A program made the translations under genes and the position numbers. The notes under the pieces were generated by a model that was given only the letters and a program-made list of their open reading frames with translations, was not told the DNA's origin and did not search any database. This document shows, piece after piece, positions 51,844-60,426 of a DNA stretch of 64,000 bases. This DNA is from Aminipila luticellarii (GTDB taxonomy: Bacteria; Bacillota; Clostridia; Peptostreptococcales; Anaerovoracaceae): positions 434,001-498,000 of the forward strand of contig NZ_CP035281.1 of NCBI RefSeq assembly GCF_004103735.1, read 5' to 3'. Numbering within the stretch: position 1 is the stretch's first letter; every line of letters starts with the position of its first letter.

Positions 51844-51901
51844 TAGAGTAGATTGATTTGAACCGATAGGTTCAGATCAGAAATTAGAGGAGATGAGAAT
51901 A

Positions 51902-53254
51902 TTGAAAAAAATTAGAATCGGAAGCGGAGCCGGGTATGCAGGCGACCGTATTGAACCGGCAGTTGAACTAATGGAGAAGGGAAATCTGGATTACATCATG
52001 TTTGAGTGCCTTGCTGAAAGAACCATTGCAATCGGTCAGCAAGACAAGATGAAGGATCCTTCCAAAGGCTATAATCAGTTATTGGAAGCCAGAATGAGAA
52101 AAATTCTGCCACTTGCCAAGAAAAATGGAATTAAGGTCATTACCAATATGGGGGCAGCGAACCCGCTTTCAGCAGCAGATGTCACCGTTGCCATTGCAAA
52201 AGAGCTGGGGGTCACAGGACTTAAAATCGCAGCTGTAACAGGGGATGATATCTCAAAGGATATTGCAAAATATTACGGAAACGATGTTCTGGAGCTGGGC
52301 TGCCCTTTGGGAGAAATAAAGGAATCGGTGCTGTCCACCAATGTATACTGCGGAGCGGATGGCATTATTGAAGCTTTGGAAAATAATGCGGATATTATTA
52401 TTACAGGGAGAGTATCCGATCCGGCACTGGCTATCGGACCGCTGGTTCACGAATTCGGCTGGAATGTTGATGACAATCCGAATCAAATGGGGCAGGCTGT
52501 TCTGGTAGGACACTTGCTTGAATGCGGCGGACAGGTGACCGGCGGATACTATGCGGATCCCGGATATAAAGATGTTCCTAACCTGGAGATTTTGGGATTC
52601 CCAATCGTAGAAATTGACGAAACGGGTAAATTGCTTGTAACAAAGGTAGAAGGCTCCGGCGGCATGGTCACAACGGACACTTGCAAGGAGCAGATGATTT
52701 ATGAAATACACAATCCGGAAAAATATATGACACCGGACGTGATTGCAGATTTCTCTCATGTAACGTTTACGCAGGCAGGCAAGGATGTGGTACGGGCAGA
52801 GCATGCCGCTTCTCATGGACGGCCTGAAACACTCAAGGTCAGTGTCGGCTATAAGGACTGCTTTATCGGTGAAGGCGAAATCAGCTATGGCGGATCGAAT
52901 TGTATGAACCGTGCAAAGCTGGCGGCAGATATTGTGGAAAAGCGTTTAAAATTAATAGGCGTTCAAATGGAGGAATACAGAACCGACTTTATCGGATATA
53001 ATTCCCTTTACAAAAATCAAATTTCTGATAAGCTCGCTCCGGATCATTTCTCTGAAATCAGAGTAAGATGCTCAGGCAGAACAAAGGATCGGGCAAATGC
53101 GGCGTTAATTGCAAATGAAGTAGAAGCTCTTTATACAAATGGTCCGGCAGGCGGTGCAGGAGCAACGAAAAAGGTTTCTGAGGTCGTCTCCATATGCTCC
53201 ATTTTTGTTCCAAGAGAAATTGTTGATATAAAAGTATCCTATCAGGAGGTGTAG
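51902..53254 (+). CDS. AtuA-family (DUF1446) protein
   Basis: 450 residues from TTG 51902; the ATG at 51893 sits on the ribosome binding site. It matches the acyclic-terpene-utilisation AtuA/DUF1446 family, with the early RIGSGAGYAGDRIEPAVEL motif and later ITGRVSDPALAIGPLVHEFGW. In Pseudomonas, AtuA belongs to citronellol catabolism, but firmicute members sit beside carboxylate transporters and CoA-transferases and have no assigned reaction. Here it is followed by its usual small partner. A role in converting an imported acid is inferred. Confidence 0.85.
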   Translation: MKKIRIGSGAGYAGDRIEPAVELMEKGNLDYIMFECLAERTIAIGQQDKMKDPSKGYNQLLEARMRKILPLAKKNGIKVITNMGAANPLSAADVTVAIAKELGVTGLKIAAVTGDDISKDIAKYYGNDVLELGCPLGEIKESVLSTNVYCGADGIIEALENNADIIITGRVSDPALAIGPLVHEFGWNVDDNPNQMGQAVLVGHLLECGGQVTGGYYADPGYKDVPNLEILGFPIVEIDETGKLLVTKVEGSGGMVTTDTCKEQMIYEIHNPEKYMTPDVIADFSHVTFTQAGKDVVRAEHAASHGRPETLKVSVGYKDCFIGEGEISYGGSNCMNRAKLAADIVEKRLKLIGVQMEEYRTDFIGYNSLYKNQISDKLAPDHFSEIRVRCSGRTKDRANAALIANEVEALYTNGPAGGAGATKKVSEVVSICSIFVPREIVDIKVSYQEV

Positions 53255-53257
53255 AAA

Positions 53258-53557
53258 ATGAAATTAAAAGAGATTGCACATTCAAGAACAGGCGACAAGG
53301 GAGATATTTCAAATATTTCTTTAATACCCTATGATGAAAAAGACTACCCGATGCTAAAGGAGAAGGTTACGGCACAAAGGGTAAAGGAGTATTTTTCGGA
53401 AATATGCCGGGGAGAGGTCGTTCGCTATGAAATTGACAGCATCTGTGCCATGAATTTTGTGCTGGACAAAACCTTAGGCGGAGGCGTGACCAGATCACTT
53501 GCTCAGGATAAGCACGGGAAGGCTCTTTGCATGGCACTTCTGGAAATGGAAATTTAA
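53258..53557 (+). CDS. Small AtuA-associated protein (AtuA C-terminal-like domain)
   Basis: 99 residues. KLKEIAHSRTGDKGDISNISLIPY and GGGVTRSLAQDKHGKALC match the small ferredoxin-like domain found as the C-terminus of long AtuA proteins, here as a separate subunit. It begins three bases after the AtuA stop codon, so the two probably form a complex. The start ATG follows AGGAGGTG. Confidence 0.8.
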   Translation: MKLKEIAHSRTGDKGDISNISLIPYDEKDYPMLKEKVTAQRVKEYFSEICRGEVVRYEIDSICAMNFVLDKTLGGGVTRSLAQDKHGKALCMALLEMEI

Positions 53558-53651
53558 TAAGAAGCGGGAGCACAATTATATTGACTATTTTATCCGGGCT
53601 ATGATAGTATAATAAATACAGAAATAAATGTATTAATAATCAGCTAAAGAG

Positions 53652-53699
53652 AAAAGCCATCACGTTCTTGTTATAATGACATGAGGTGATGGCTTTTTA
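53652..53699 (+). terminator. Terminator-like hairpin inside the AtuA/CoA-transferase cluster
   Basis: AAAAGCCATCAC and GTGATGGCTTTT with a 22-base loop and TTTTTAT end. It separates the AtuA genes from the CoA-transferase genes, so the latter may be expressed separately or by read-through. Confidence 0.7.
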
Positions 53700-53719
53700 T
53701 CAAGGGAAAAGGTAGGTTT

Positions 53720-54400
53720 ATGAAGAACAAAATCAAAACAGCAGATGAAGCAGTAAAAGACATCAATGATGGAGCTGTGATCATGGTAGGCGGATTTATG
53801 GCCTGTGGTACACCGGAGATTTTGATCGATGCTCTGGTAAAAAAGGATGTGAAGAATTTAACGATTATTTGTAATGATGCAGGCGTTCCCGGCAGAGGTG
53901 TCGGAAAGCTTCTGTCAAATGGTCAGATTAAAACGCTGATTGCGTCTCACGTAGGATTGAATCCGGAAGTAGCCCTAAGAATGAATACGGATGTGGAAGA
54001 AGATAAGCTGGAATGCATTTTAATCCCTCAGGGAACGCTGGCTGAGAGAATCCGGGCAGGCGGAGCCGGACTGGGAGGATTTTTGACCCCTACAGGAGTG
54101 GGTACGATTGTAGCTGAAGGAAAGCAAGTGATCAATGTGCAGGGCAGAGATTACCTGTTGGAGGAACCGCTGAGAGCAGAATTTGCACTGATCAGAGGTT
54201 CCGTTACCGATAAGTTTGGAAATACCATATATAATGGTACGACCAGAACCTTTAATCCGATGATGGCAACCGCTGCCGATCATGTTATCGTAGGAGCATG
54301 TGAAGTGGTTGAGGTAGGAGAAATTGACCCGAATAATGTGGTCACTTCAGGTATTTTCGTAGATTCTATAGTAGGAGGGGAAAAGTCATGGGAGATATAA
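53720..54400 (+). CDS. 3-oxoacid/butyrate-acetoacetate-type CoA-transferase subunit A
   Basis: 226 residues, the alpha subunit of a family I CoA-transferase. The conserved GGFMACGTPEILIDALV start, the glycine-rich GxGxGGFLTPTGVGT loop and RADxALIRG-like segment are present. With the beta subunit it swaps CoA between short-chain acids. It overlaps the beta-subunit gene by 13 bases. The substrate pair cannot be read from sequence; butyryl- or acetoacetyl-type donors are usual. Confidence 0.92.
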   Translation: MKNKIKTADEAVKDINDGAVIMVGGFMACGTPEILIDALVKKDVKNLTIICNDAGVPGRGVGKLLSNGQIKTLIASHVGLNPEVALRMNTDVEEDKLECILIPQGTLAERIRAGGAGLGGFLTPTGVGTIVAEGKQVINVQGRDYLLEEPLRAEFALIRGSVTDKFGNTIYNGTTRTFNPMMATAADHVIVGACEVVEVGEIDPNNVVTSGIFVDSIVGGEKSWEI

Positions 54401-55041
54401 AAACAAGAATTGCCAAAAGAGTTGCGAAGGAATTGAATGACGGAGATGTAGTAAATCTTGGAATAGGACTTCCTACCATGGTAGCAAATCATCTTCCGGA
54501 AGGTGTGGAAATCGTACTTCAATCGGAGAACGGCATCATGGGTATGGGAGCGGCACCGGAAAACGGAAACGAAAATGTGGATGTGGTCAATGCAGGAGCA
54601 CAGTATGTAACCATTAATCATGGCGGACAATACTTTGACAGCGCCACGTCCTTCGGCATCATCCGAGGCGGTCATGTAGATGCAACCATCCTAGGAGCAC
54701 TGCAGGTGGATAAGGAAGGAAACCTGGCAAACTGGATTGTTCCCGGGAAAATGGTACCCGGTATGGGCGGAGCTATGGATTTAGTGGTAGGCGCTAAAAA
54801 GGTTATCGTTGCTATGCAGCATACCCAGAAGGGCAATCATAAAATACTGGAAAAATGTACGCTTCCTTTTACTGCATTAAATGTAGTGGATATGATTATT
54901 ACCGAGATGGGTGTTATGGAAGTGACCCCGGAGGGCATTGTCTTAACAGAACTGCACCCGGATTTCACCCTGGAGGATATTCAGGCTGCTACAGAATGCC
55001 AGCTGATCATTGCTGAAGACCTGAAAGAAATGGCTGAATAA
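54388..55041 (+). CDS. 3-oxoacid/butyrate-acetoacetate-type CoA-transferase subunit B
   Basis: 217 residues, the beta subunit with the catalytic Glu47 in SENGIMGMG, the residue that forms the gamma-glutamyl-CoA intermediate. It starts inside the alpha-subunit gene. It probably activates the acid taken up by the CitMHS transporter or recycles CoA for the AtuA step. The gene ends at a strong terminator. Confidence 0.93.
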   Translation: MGDIKTRIAKRVAKELNDGDVVNLGIGLPTMVANHLPEGVEIVLQSENGIMGMGAAPENGNENVDVVNAGAQYVTINHGGQYFDSATSFGIIRGGHVDATILGALQVDKEGNLANWIVPGKMVPGMGGAMDLVVGAKKVIVAMQHTQKGNHKILEKCTLPFTALNVVDMIITEMGVMEVTPEGIVLTELHPDFTLEDIQAATECQLIIAEDLKEMAE

Positions 55042-55053
55042 TCCCGATTGAAT

Positions 55054-55082
55054 AAAAAAAGTGGCAAAGCCACTTTTTTTTT
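55054..55082. terminator. Bidirectional terminator after the CoA-transferase genes
   Basis: AAAAAAAGTGGC and GCCACTTTTTTT with a three-base loop, serving the plus-strand CoA-transferase genes and the minus-strand diguanylate cyclase gene. Confidence 0.85.
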
Positions 55083-56148
55083 AATCCAGATATCCTACTG
55101 CCCGATTGCGGCCCGCTTCCTTTGCTTTGTATAAGCCCTGATCCGCCATATCAATTAAATCTTTATAGTCATAGGCATGACAGAGGTTGTATTCCGCAAA
55201 TCCGATGCTGATGGTGAGAATACCATCCGGCGATTCCGGAAAAGGAATCTGCAAGGCCTCTACGGTCTTTAAAAGCTTCTGGCATATTGAACGAAGCTCT
55301 TCATACTCATATTCTTTTCCTAAAGCCACAAATTCTTCTCCCCCATACCGAAAAATGGACAATCCGTACGGTTTGAAAAAAGAGGAAAAGCATCTTCCCA
55401 TCTGCTTGAGGCAGACATCTCCTCGTTGGTGTCCGTAGCGGTCGTTATACTGTTTAAATTGATCAATATCCACCATGATGGCAACAGTCAGCGGGTGCGG
55501 ATTATAATTACTGTCCCAGTTGTCCAGCGTATCTGACAGCTTACGCCGGTTGAAAAGGGAAGTAAGGATGTCTGTATCCCGTTGTTTTGTCAGCTTACGC
55601 TGCGTCTCAATATAGTTGATCTGGATCGGATACATAAGCTGGCCCATGACGAGTCCTAAGATACCGAAGACAATACAATTTATTATGTTCATCTTAGCAA
55701 TGAGTGCGGCCTGATAAAAAAAGGAGGTCAGACCGAAGAGAATAGCCGATGATATCATGATACTGTTTATACGCCATCTCTTATCTATTATGAGGGAAGG
55801 GGACATCACCAGAAGACAGATAAAGGTAACGCTGACAGATTGGGGCGGAGTGAAAACGCCAAAATATATAGCCGCTAAAAGGCAGTAAATCAAATAGGCG
55901 TACATTAACGGCAAAACCAGATAAACATGCTTGGATACAATGAATTTGGACAGGAGGTAAACACTTCCGGAAACCAAAAAACAAAGGCCAAAAAAAGGCA
56001 GAAAAGAACGCTCCGAAGCAGCGATACTGAGAAAGAAGAAAAAAACCCCCCATATCAGTGCAATAGTAAGGGATAATCGACTGAGTATATGATTGTTTAC
56101 TTTACAAATCTGCTGAAAATTTCGGATAAATATACTTTTTTTTACCAT
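55081..56148 (-). CDS. Membrane-bound diguanylate cyclase (GGDEF)
   Basis: 355 residues from ATG at 56148, with AAAGGAC upstream; two earlier in-frame ATGs (56193 and 56181) lack one. The N-terminal half has about six membrane helices with no recognised sensor domain. The C-terminal GGDEF domain has an intact active site (FRYGGEEFVAL), the metal-binding VDIDQFKQYNDRYGH and TISIGFAEY segments, so it should make c-di-GMP. No I-site (RxxD) is obvious. It stands alone and converges on the CoA-transferase genes. Confidence 0.88.
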   Translation of the reverse strand: MVKKSIFIRNFQQICKVNNHILSRLSLTIALIWGVFFFFLSIAASERSFLPFFGLCFLVSGSVYLLSKFIVSKHVYLVLPLMYAYLIYCLLAAIYFGVFTPPQSVSVTFICLLVMSPSLIIDKRWRINSIMISSAILFGLTSFFYQAALIAKMNIINCIVFGILGLVMGQLMYPIQINYIETQRKLTKQRDTDILTSLFNRRKLSDTLDNWDSNYNPHPLTVAIMVDIDQFKQYNDRYGHQRGDVCLKQMGRCFSSFFKPYGLSIFRYGGEEFVALGKEYEYEELRSICQKLLKTVEALQIPFPESPDGILTISIGFAEYNLCHAYDYKDLIDMADQGLYKAKEAGRNRAVGYLD

Positions 56149-56492
56149 TTTAACTAAGTCCTTTTGATACAAATCTATCATGGAGTATAACATTTAAAAA
56201 GGCAATCTGCAATGAAACTTCCTTTAAATCCCCATAAAAATGTGGGAAATAAGGGGAAGTCGGTCACATTTTGATTCGAAAACGAATAATACGGCTAAAT
56301 TGTAAGAAGTTTACAAAAATGACATGTTTGGAAACACAGGATGGGGGTATAGTATAAACTTAATAATAATTTAATCTTGTCTTAACAGGATGAACACATT
56401 TAGATGTTATTATAAAATATAAATATAGATGCAAAATAAAAAAAAGGTTTGCTGCCGGATGTGGGGGCAGCAAGGAGAAAGAAGAGGAAAAG
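56149..56492. other. Intergenic region between the diguanylate cyclase and HD genes
   Basis: About 340 bp. It holds a TTCG/CGAA palindrome near 56276-56287, and a TTGCTGCC/GGCAGCAA hairpin (56449-56473) right before the ribosome binding site of the HD gene. No gene or riboswitch that I recognise. Confidence 0.4.
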
Positions 56493-57176
56493 ATGAACAA
56501 GAAACAGATAACATATGAGGAGATTAAGAATAATGTAGAGATTTCTACTTATATAAAAAAAGGAAATGACTTGCTGGGAGCAATAGGCTTCACCGAGCAC
56601 GGCTTTGCCCATGCGGGAAAGGTAGCGGAAAGAGCAGCAGAAATATTAACGGCTCTGGATTATGACGAAAGAACCATAGAGCTTGCAAAGATAGCCGGCT
56701 ATATACACGATATCGGAAACTGTATCAACAGAAATGACCATGCTCAAAGCGGTGCGATTATGGCCTTTAGGATTTTAGACCGCATGCAGTTCGACACAGA
56801 AGAACTGGCAGATATTATCGGAGCGGTAGGAAATCACGATGAAGGGACAGGTGAGGCCTTCAGCCCCATTTCTGCGGCATTGATTCTGGCGGATAAGTCG
56901 GACGTCAGAAGGAGCAGGGTGCGATATAAGAACAGAAATGAAGAAAAACTGTCGGAGGATATACATGACCGGGTAAACTATGCAGTTCACCACACCCACC
57001 TCACCGTGGACACGGAACAAAAATCCATTCTGCTTGAGCTGGAAATCGACACGGAGATCAGTGCGGTAATGGAATACTTTGAAATCTTCCTGACCAGAAT
57101 GATCATGTGCCGAAATGCAGCTAAGTTTTTAGGACTGTCCTTTGAACTGAGCATCAATAATATTCGGCTGTTATAG
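56493..57176 (+). CDS. HD-domain phosphohydrolase
   Basis: 227 residues with metal-binding HD motifs: His40 (FAHAGKV), His72-Asp73 (YIHDIGNCIN), His83 (RNDHAQSGA), and the later NHDEGTG and DKSD. This suits a metal-dependent phosphohydrolase of the HD or HD-GYP superfamily without the GYP motif. Substrate unknown; nucleotides or signalling dinucleotides are usual. It is preceded by a hairpin that may control translation. The start ATG has GAAGAGGAAAAG upstream. Confidence 0.85.
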   Translation: MNKKQITYEEIKNNVEISTYIKKGNDLLGAIGFTEHGFAHAGKVAERAAEILTALDYDERTIELAKIAGYIHDIGNCINRNDHAQSGAIMAFRILDRMQFDTEELADIIGAVGNHDEGTGEAFSPISAALILADKSDVRRSRVRYKNRNEEKLSEDIHDRVNYAVHHTHLTVDTEQKSILLELEIDTEISAVMEYFEIFLTRMIMCRNAAKFLGLSFELSINNIRLL

Positions 57177-57217
57177 GGATGACTGCTATACGGCTTAAGG
57201 AGACAGTGAGCACGTCC

Positions 57218-57255
57218 AAAAAAAGAAATGGATCATTTGATCCATTTCTTTTTTT
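57218..57255. terminator. Bidirectional terminator between the HD gene and mscL
   Basis: A perfect 18-bp stem (AAAAAAAGAAATGGATCA and complement) with a two-base centre and T on both strands. Confidence 0.9.
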
Positions 57256-57257
57256 AT

Positions 57258-57686
57258 TTAAAGCTGTTTCTTTTCTTGAAGCAAATCTCGGATTTCCCGG
57301 AGCAGAACTACATCTTCCGACGGTTCTGCCGGTTTTGGTTCTTCTGCCTGCGCCTCCTCCTTCTTATGGAATGTATTAATCCCCTTAATCACCATAAAAA
57401 TCACCAGAGCAATCAGCAGAAAGTTGACCACGCTTTGGATGAAGTTTCCGTAGTAGATAGCGGCTTCTGCTGTGTCCTTTGCAGCCGGAGTAATAACATA
57501 TTTTAAATCCGTAAAGTTGATACCATTCAGGATACAGCCGATGATGGGCATGACGATATCGTTCACAAGAGATGTAACGATTGCGGTGAAGGCACTGCCA
57601 ATAATAACGCCTACTGCCAGATCGATAACGCTGCCGCGGGATATGAACTCTTTAAATTCTGTGATAAAACCTTTTTTTTCGTTCAT
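57258..57686 (-). CDS. mscL: Large-conductance mechanosensitive channel MscL
   Basis: 142 residues, normal size. The N-terminal amphipathic helix (FITEFKEFISRGSVIDLAVGVIIG), two membrane helices and a charged C-terminal helix are as in other MscL proteins. It opens under membrane tension to release solutes after osmotic downshock. ATG with GGAGGAATAAA upstream (two such sites in tandem). Monocistronic. Confidence 0.96.
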   Translation of the reverse strand: MNEKKGFITEFKEFISRGSVIDLAVGVIIGSAFTAIVTSLVNDIVMPIIGCILNGINFTDLKYVITPAAKDTAEAAIYYGNFIQSVVNFLLIALVIFMVIKGINTFHKKEEAQAEEPKPAEPSEDVVLLREIRDLLQEKKQL

Positions 57687-57888
57687 TTTATTCCTCCTTA
57701 TTCCTCCTGCTTTTATGATTCAGCAGATCCCAAAATAATGTAATATTAGACACATAATATCATAATTTTGTTCGTTGAACAATCTTATGAATGCTCAAAA
57801 ATTTTTTGTCGGTTTCAATTGAACCTGCTATGCCAACCCTGCGTATGCACATGGCAGATGAAATGGACCCAAAAAGAACAAGTTTATT

Positions 57889-57933
57889 ATTGTATGAACT
57901 CAAATTAGTTCTAGGTAAGGACATTTTTCTGCG
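57889..57933 (+). repeat. Imperfect direct repeat, copy A
   Basis: ATTGTATGAA...GTAAGGACA...TGCG; matches 58067-58113 with several substitutions and small gaps. It lies in the noncoding stretch between mscL and the antiporter gene and may be degraded duplicate sequence. Confidence 0.45.
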
Positions 57934-58066
57934 TTTTTTTGGTATAAATCATTTCCCATTATATAGAATCCAAATCGCACATTGACAGATCTGATTTATC
58001 GGAATAATATGGAATCGTAAAAAGTTCTAATAAGGAATGATAGCTTGAAAAATCAAGGCTTTAGCC

Positions 58067-58113
58067 ATTGTATGAATTAAAGCTTATGTTCCAAGTAAGG
58101 ACAAAGTTTTGCG
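58067..58113 (+). repeat. Imperfect direct repeat, copy B
   Basis: Second copy of the repeat at 57889-57933, 178 bp downstream. Confidence 0.45.
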
Positions 58114-58155
58114 GATAGAGTCAAAAAAGTTCGCAGTGAAGCAGAGCAAAAAAGA

Positions 58156-58184
58156 TTGACAAAAATGCGTTTTGAGTATACAAT
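58156..58184 (+). promoter_or_regulatory. Promoter of the antiporter leader with TGTATAC-type palindromes
   Basis: TTGACA and TACAAT with a 17-bp spacer. GTATAC-AAT-GTATAC overlaps and follows the -10 box, and a related TGTAT/ATACA palindrome lies at 58253-58268. These look like sites for a GntR-type or similar repressor. Confidence 0.65.
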
Positions 58185-58189
58185 GTATA

Positions 58190-58727
58190 CAAAATACAAA
58201 ACGTGAAAAAATAAATAAAAACAGATTGGATTCTTTTTTTTACCCGTTTATTTTGTATGCAATATACAGGATGACCCAATAAAGAATCCGGCGGCACCGG
58301 GGTGCCGAAAAAGAATTGCCAACGAAATCACATCAGATAAAAGCGATCAAGTAAGATATCATATTTTCAACATCAAGAATTCATTATGATGCATTTGGAC
58401 TTAGAAGAGCAGGGCAATAGAACTAACGGGCGGATTAATAGGAGCAGGAATGTTGATTATATCAAGACTTCTGCTCCTATTTTATTTGGGTTGGTTTTCA
58501 TGTATCCGACAAATCGGTTTAATGCGCTAAATTACAATTACACTAAATAATTACATAACTATACTTCAACATTTTGGGATATGATCTGCAGGGCTATTCA
58601 ATCCGATCTAAGAGAAGGCTTGCAGTATTATATTACATGTAAATTGCTTGTGGAAGGGAGAAACAATTTGCATGATTATCATTATTATTTTCCCTTTCGT
58701 GGACTTATATGTTTTAGGAGGATAGGA
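58190..58727 (+). promoter_or_regulatory. Long structured untranslated leader of the antiporter gene
   Basis: About 540 nt from the predicted transcription start to the coding region, without a gene. It contains GGATTCTTT/AAAGAATCC pairing over 60 nt (58228-58289), a CGGCACC/GGTGCCG hairpin (58292-58307) and a terminator-like AATAGGAGCAG/CTGCTCCTATT hairpin (58437-58481) followed by TTTATTT. I could not match it to a T-box, lysine or glycine riboswitch. Confidence 0.55.
58437..58488 (+). terminator. Terminator-like hairpin in the antiporter leader
   Basis: An 11-bp stem with a ~23-base loop, then TTTATTT. Located about 240 bp before the coding region, it could be an attenuator. Confidence 0.5.
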
Positions 58728-60182
58728 ATGAATAACGACAGTAGTAATGTAGGCACAAAACAGCTCGGCCTGATAAGGCTGACTGGTATCATCATTGGTT
58801 CCACCATTGGTGGCGGCGTATTCAGTATGGCAGGCGATATGGCAGCAGGCGGCGCGAACACTGCGGCTGTATTAGCTGGATGGGCTATCTGCGGCGTAGG
58901 TATGTTTGGTCTTATGATGTGTTTCTTCGGATTGAACAAGATTAAACCAGAACTAACAAACGGCATTTATAGTTACGCAAGAGAAGGTTTTGGAGACTTT
59001 ATAGGCTTCAACTCCGCATGGGGCTACTGGATCAGTGCTCTGCTCTGCAATGTGGCCTATACCACGCTTTTATTTGCAGCGATAGGCTATTTTTTCCCGA
59101 TTTTCGAGGAAGGCAATAATTTACTTTCGATTGTTTGCGCATCTGTAGTGATCTGGATTTTAAATTTCCTGGTTCTCAGAGGTGTAAAGGAAGCTTCCGC
59201 TATCAATATCGTTACGACGATTGCGAAGATTATCCCGATTTTCGTATTTATCCTAACGGTAATTGTTATCAGAGCTTTTGATCCTGCTATCTTCATGTCA
59301 AACTTCTGGGGCGAAGCGGGCGGACCTTCTTTCCTGGAGCAGATCAAAGCAACTACCGGAGCAACGGTATGGGCCTTTATCGGAGTAGAAGGAGCGGTTG
59401 TTGTTTCCGCCAGAGCGAAGAAATCTTCTGATGTAGGAAAAGCTTCTCTGATTGGTTTCTTGGGCTTACTTGCCATTTATGTATTGACTTGCGTTTTGAG
59501 CATGGGCATTATGACCAGAGCAGAACTGGCAGAACTGGGAAATCCGCCAATGGCAGCGATCTTTGAATCTGTAGTTGGACCTTGGGGCGGCGCATTAATC
59601 AATTTAGGCGTTATTCTGTCCCTTGTAGGTGCACTTTTAGGCTGGACCATCATAGCTGCTGAAACTCCTTTCATGGCAGCAAAGCTTGGTGTTTTCACAG
59701 AAGCCTTTGCCAAGGAGAATAAACATGGATCTCCTTCATTCTCCCTGTTTATGACAAACGGAATCATTCAGTTGTTCCTGATCGTAATCTTTTTCCAGGC
59801 TTCTACATATCAGGTATTCTATAACCTATCAGCCAGCATGATTATGATTCCATATTTGCTGAGTGCGTTGTATTACCTGAAAGTCGTTTTGAAAAAAGAC
59901 GGTTTAGAGAATTCTACCGGCTCTCAGATGCTTGCGGCAAGAGTATTCTCTGTATTGGGAACCATTTATGGATTTTGGATGCTGTACTCCAGCGGCGTAA
60001 TGAGCTTACTGGTAACGTCTATCCTGTATGCACCGGGCATCCTGGTGTATATAAAGGGTAAGAAAGAAAAGAATCAGGAAGTTTTCGGCCATCCAATCAA
60101 TTTGGTCATTGCCATTATACTGGCAGCCTTAGCGGTTCTTGCAATCGTTCTGATCGCAATGGGTGTGTACAGTCCGCTATAG
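58728..60182 (+). CDS. APC-family basic amino acid/polyamine antiporter (arginine-ornithine antiporter-like)
   Basis: 484 residues from ATG 58728, which follows TTAGGAGGATAGG. About 12 membrane helices with the APA-type start GLIRLTGIIIGSTIGGGVFSM and TVWAFIGVEGAVVVSARAKKSSDVG. The group exchanges basic amino acids for their decarboxylated or deiminated products, such as arginine for ornithine, or lysine for cadaverine. No arc or decarboxylase genes are adjacent, so the substrate is open. It has an unusual long leader and its own terminator. Confidence 0.88.
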   Translation: MNNDSSNVGTKQLGLIRLTGIIIGSTIGGGVFSMAGDMAAGGANTAAVLAGWAICGVGMFGLMMCFFGLNKIKPELTNGIYSYAREGFGDFIGFNSAWGYWISALLCNVAYTTLLFAAIGYFFPIFEEGNNLLSIVCASVVIWILNFLVLRGVKEASAINIVTTIAKIIPIFVFILTVIVIRAFDPAIFMSNFWGEAGGPSFLEQIKATTGATVWAFIGVEGAVVVSARAKKSSDVGKASLIGFLGLLAIYVLTCVLSMGIMTRAELAELGNPPMAAIFESVVGPWGGALINLGVILSLVGALLGWTIIAAETPFMAAKLGVFTEAFAKENKHGSPSFSLFMTNGIIQLFLIVIFFQASTYQVFYNLSASMIMIPYLLSALYYLKVVLKKDGLENSTGSQMLAARVFSVLGTIYGFWMLYSSGVMSLLVTSILYAPGILVYIKGKKEKNQEVFGHPINLVIAIILAALAVLAIVLIAMGVYSPL

Positions 60183-60244
60183 GATGAAAACATGATAAAA
60201 AAGACATATTAAAAGGGGAACCCTACCCCCCTCCCTTGATATGC

Positions 60245-60289
60245 TGCCCTCGGAGCAGATGATAAAAAATCTCTCCGGGGGCATTTTTT
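60245..60289 (+). terminator. Terminator of the antiporter gene
   Basis: TGCCCTCGGAG and CTCCGGGGGCA pair over 11 bases, followed by TTTTTT. Confidence 0.85.
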
Positions 60290-60327
60290 GTCCAACAGGA
60301 AATAGCCACTTTTTCTATAATTATATT

Positions 60328-60356
60328 TTGACGTAATGGCGCTGGTAGTTTATACT
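60328..60356 (+). promoter_or_regulatory. Promoter of the thioesterase gene
   Basis: TTGACG and TATACT with a 17-bp spacer, about 70 bp upstream of the start. Confidence 0.55.
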
Positions 60357-60426
60357 AAGGACTAAAGAAAAAGAAAATAATCGGGTAACGGTTTTAATGA
60401 TTTATATTCAGGAGGATAAGAGAGAC

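Noticed and set aside
56194-56492. c-di-GMP riboswitch before the HD-domain gene
   Set aside because: The conserved core and tetraloop-receptor sequences of the known c-di-GMP classes could not be found; only a simple hairpin is present.
57791-57985. 64-residue plus-strand frame between mscL and the antiporter
   Set aside because: No ribosome binding site and no protein-like pattern; it crosses one of the degenerate repeats.
58190-58727. T-box or lysine/glycine riboswitch in the antiporter leader
   Set aside because: The T-box AGGGTGG motif and the lysine and glycine riboswitch signature loops are absent; the leader is kept as unidentified.
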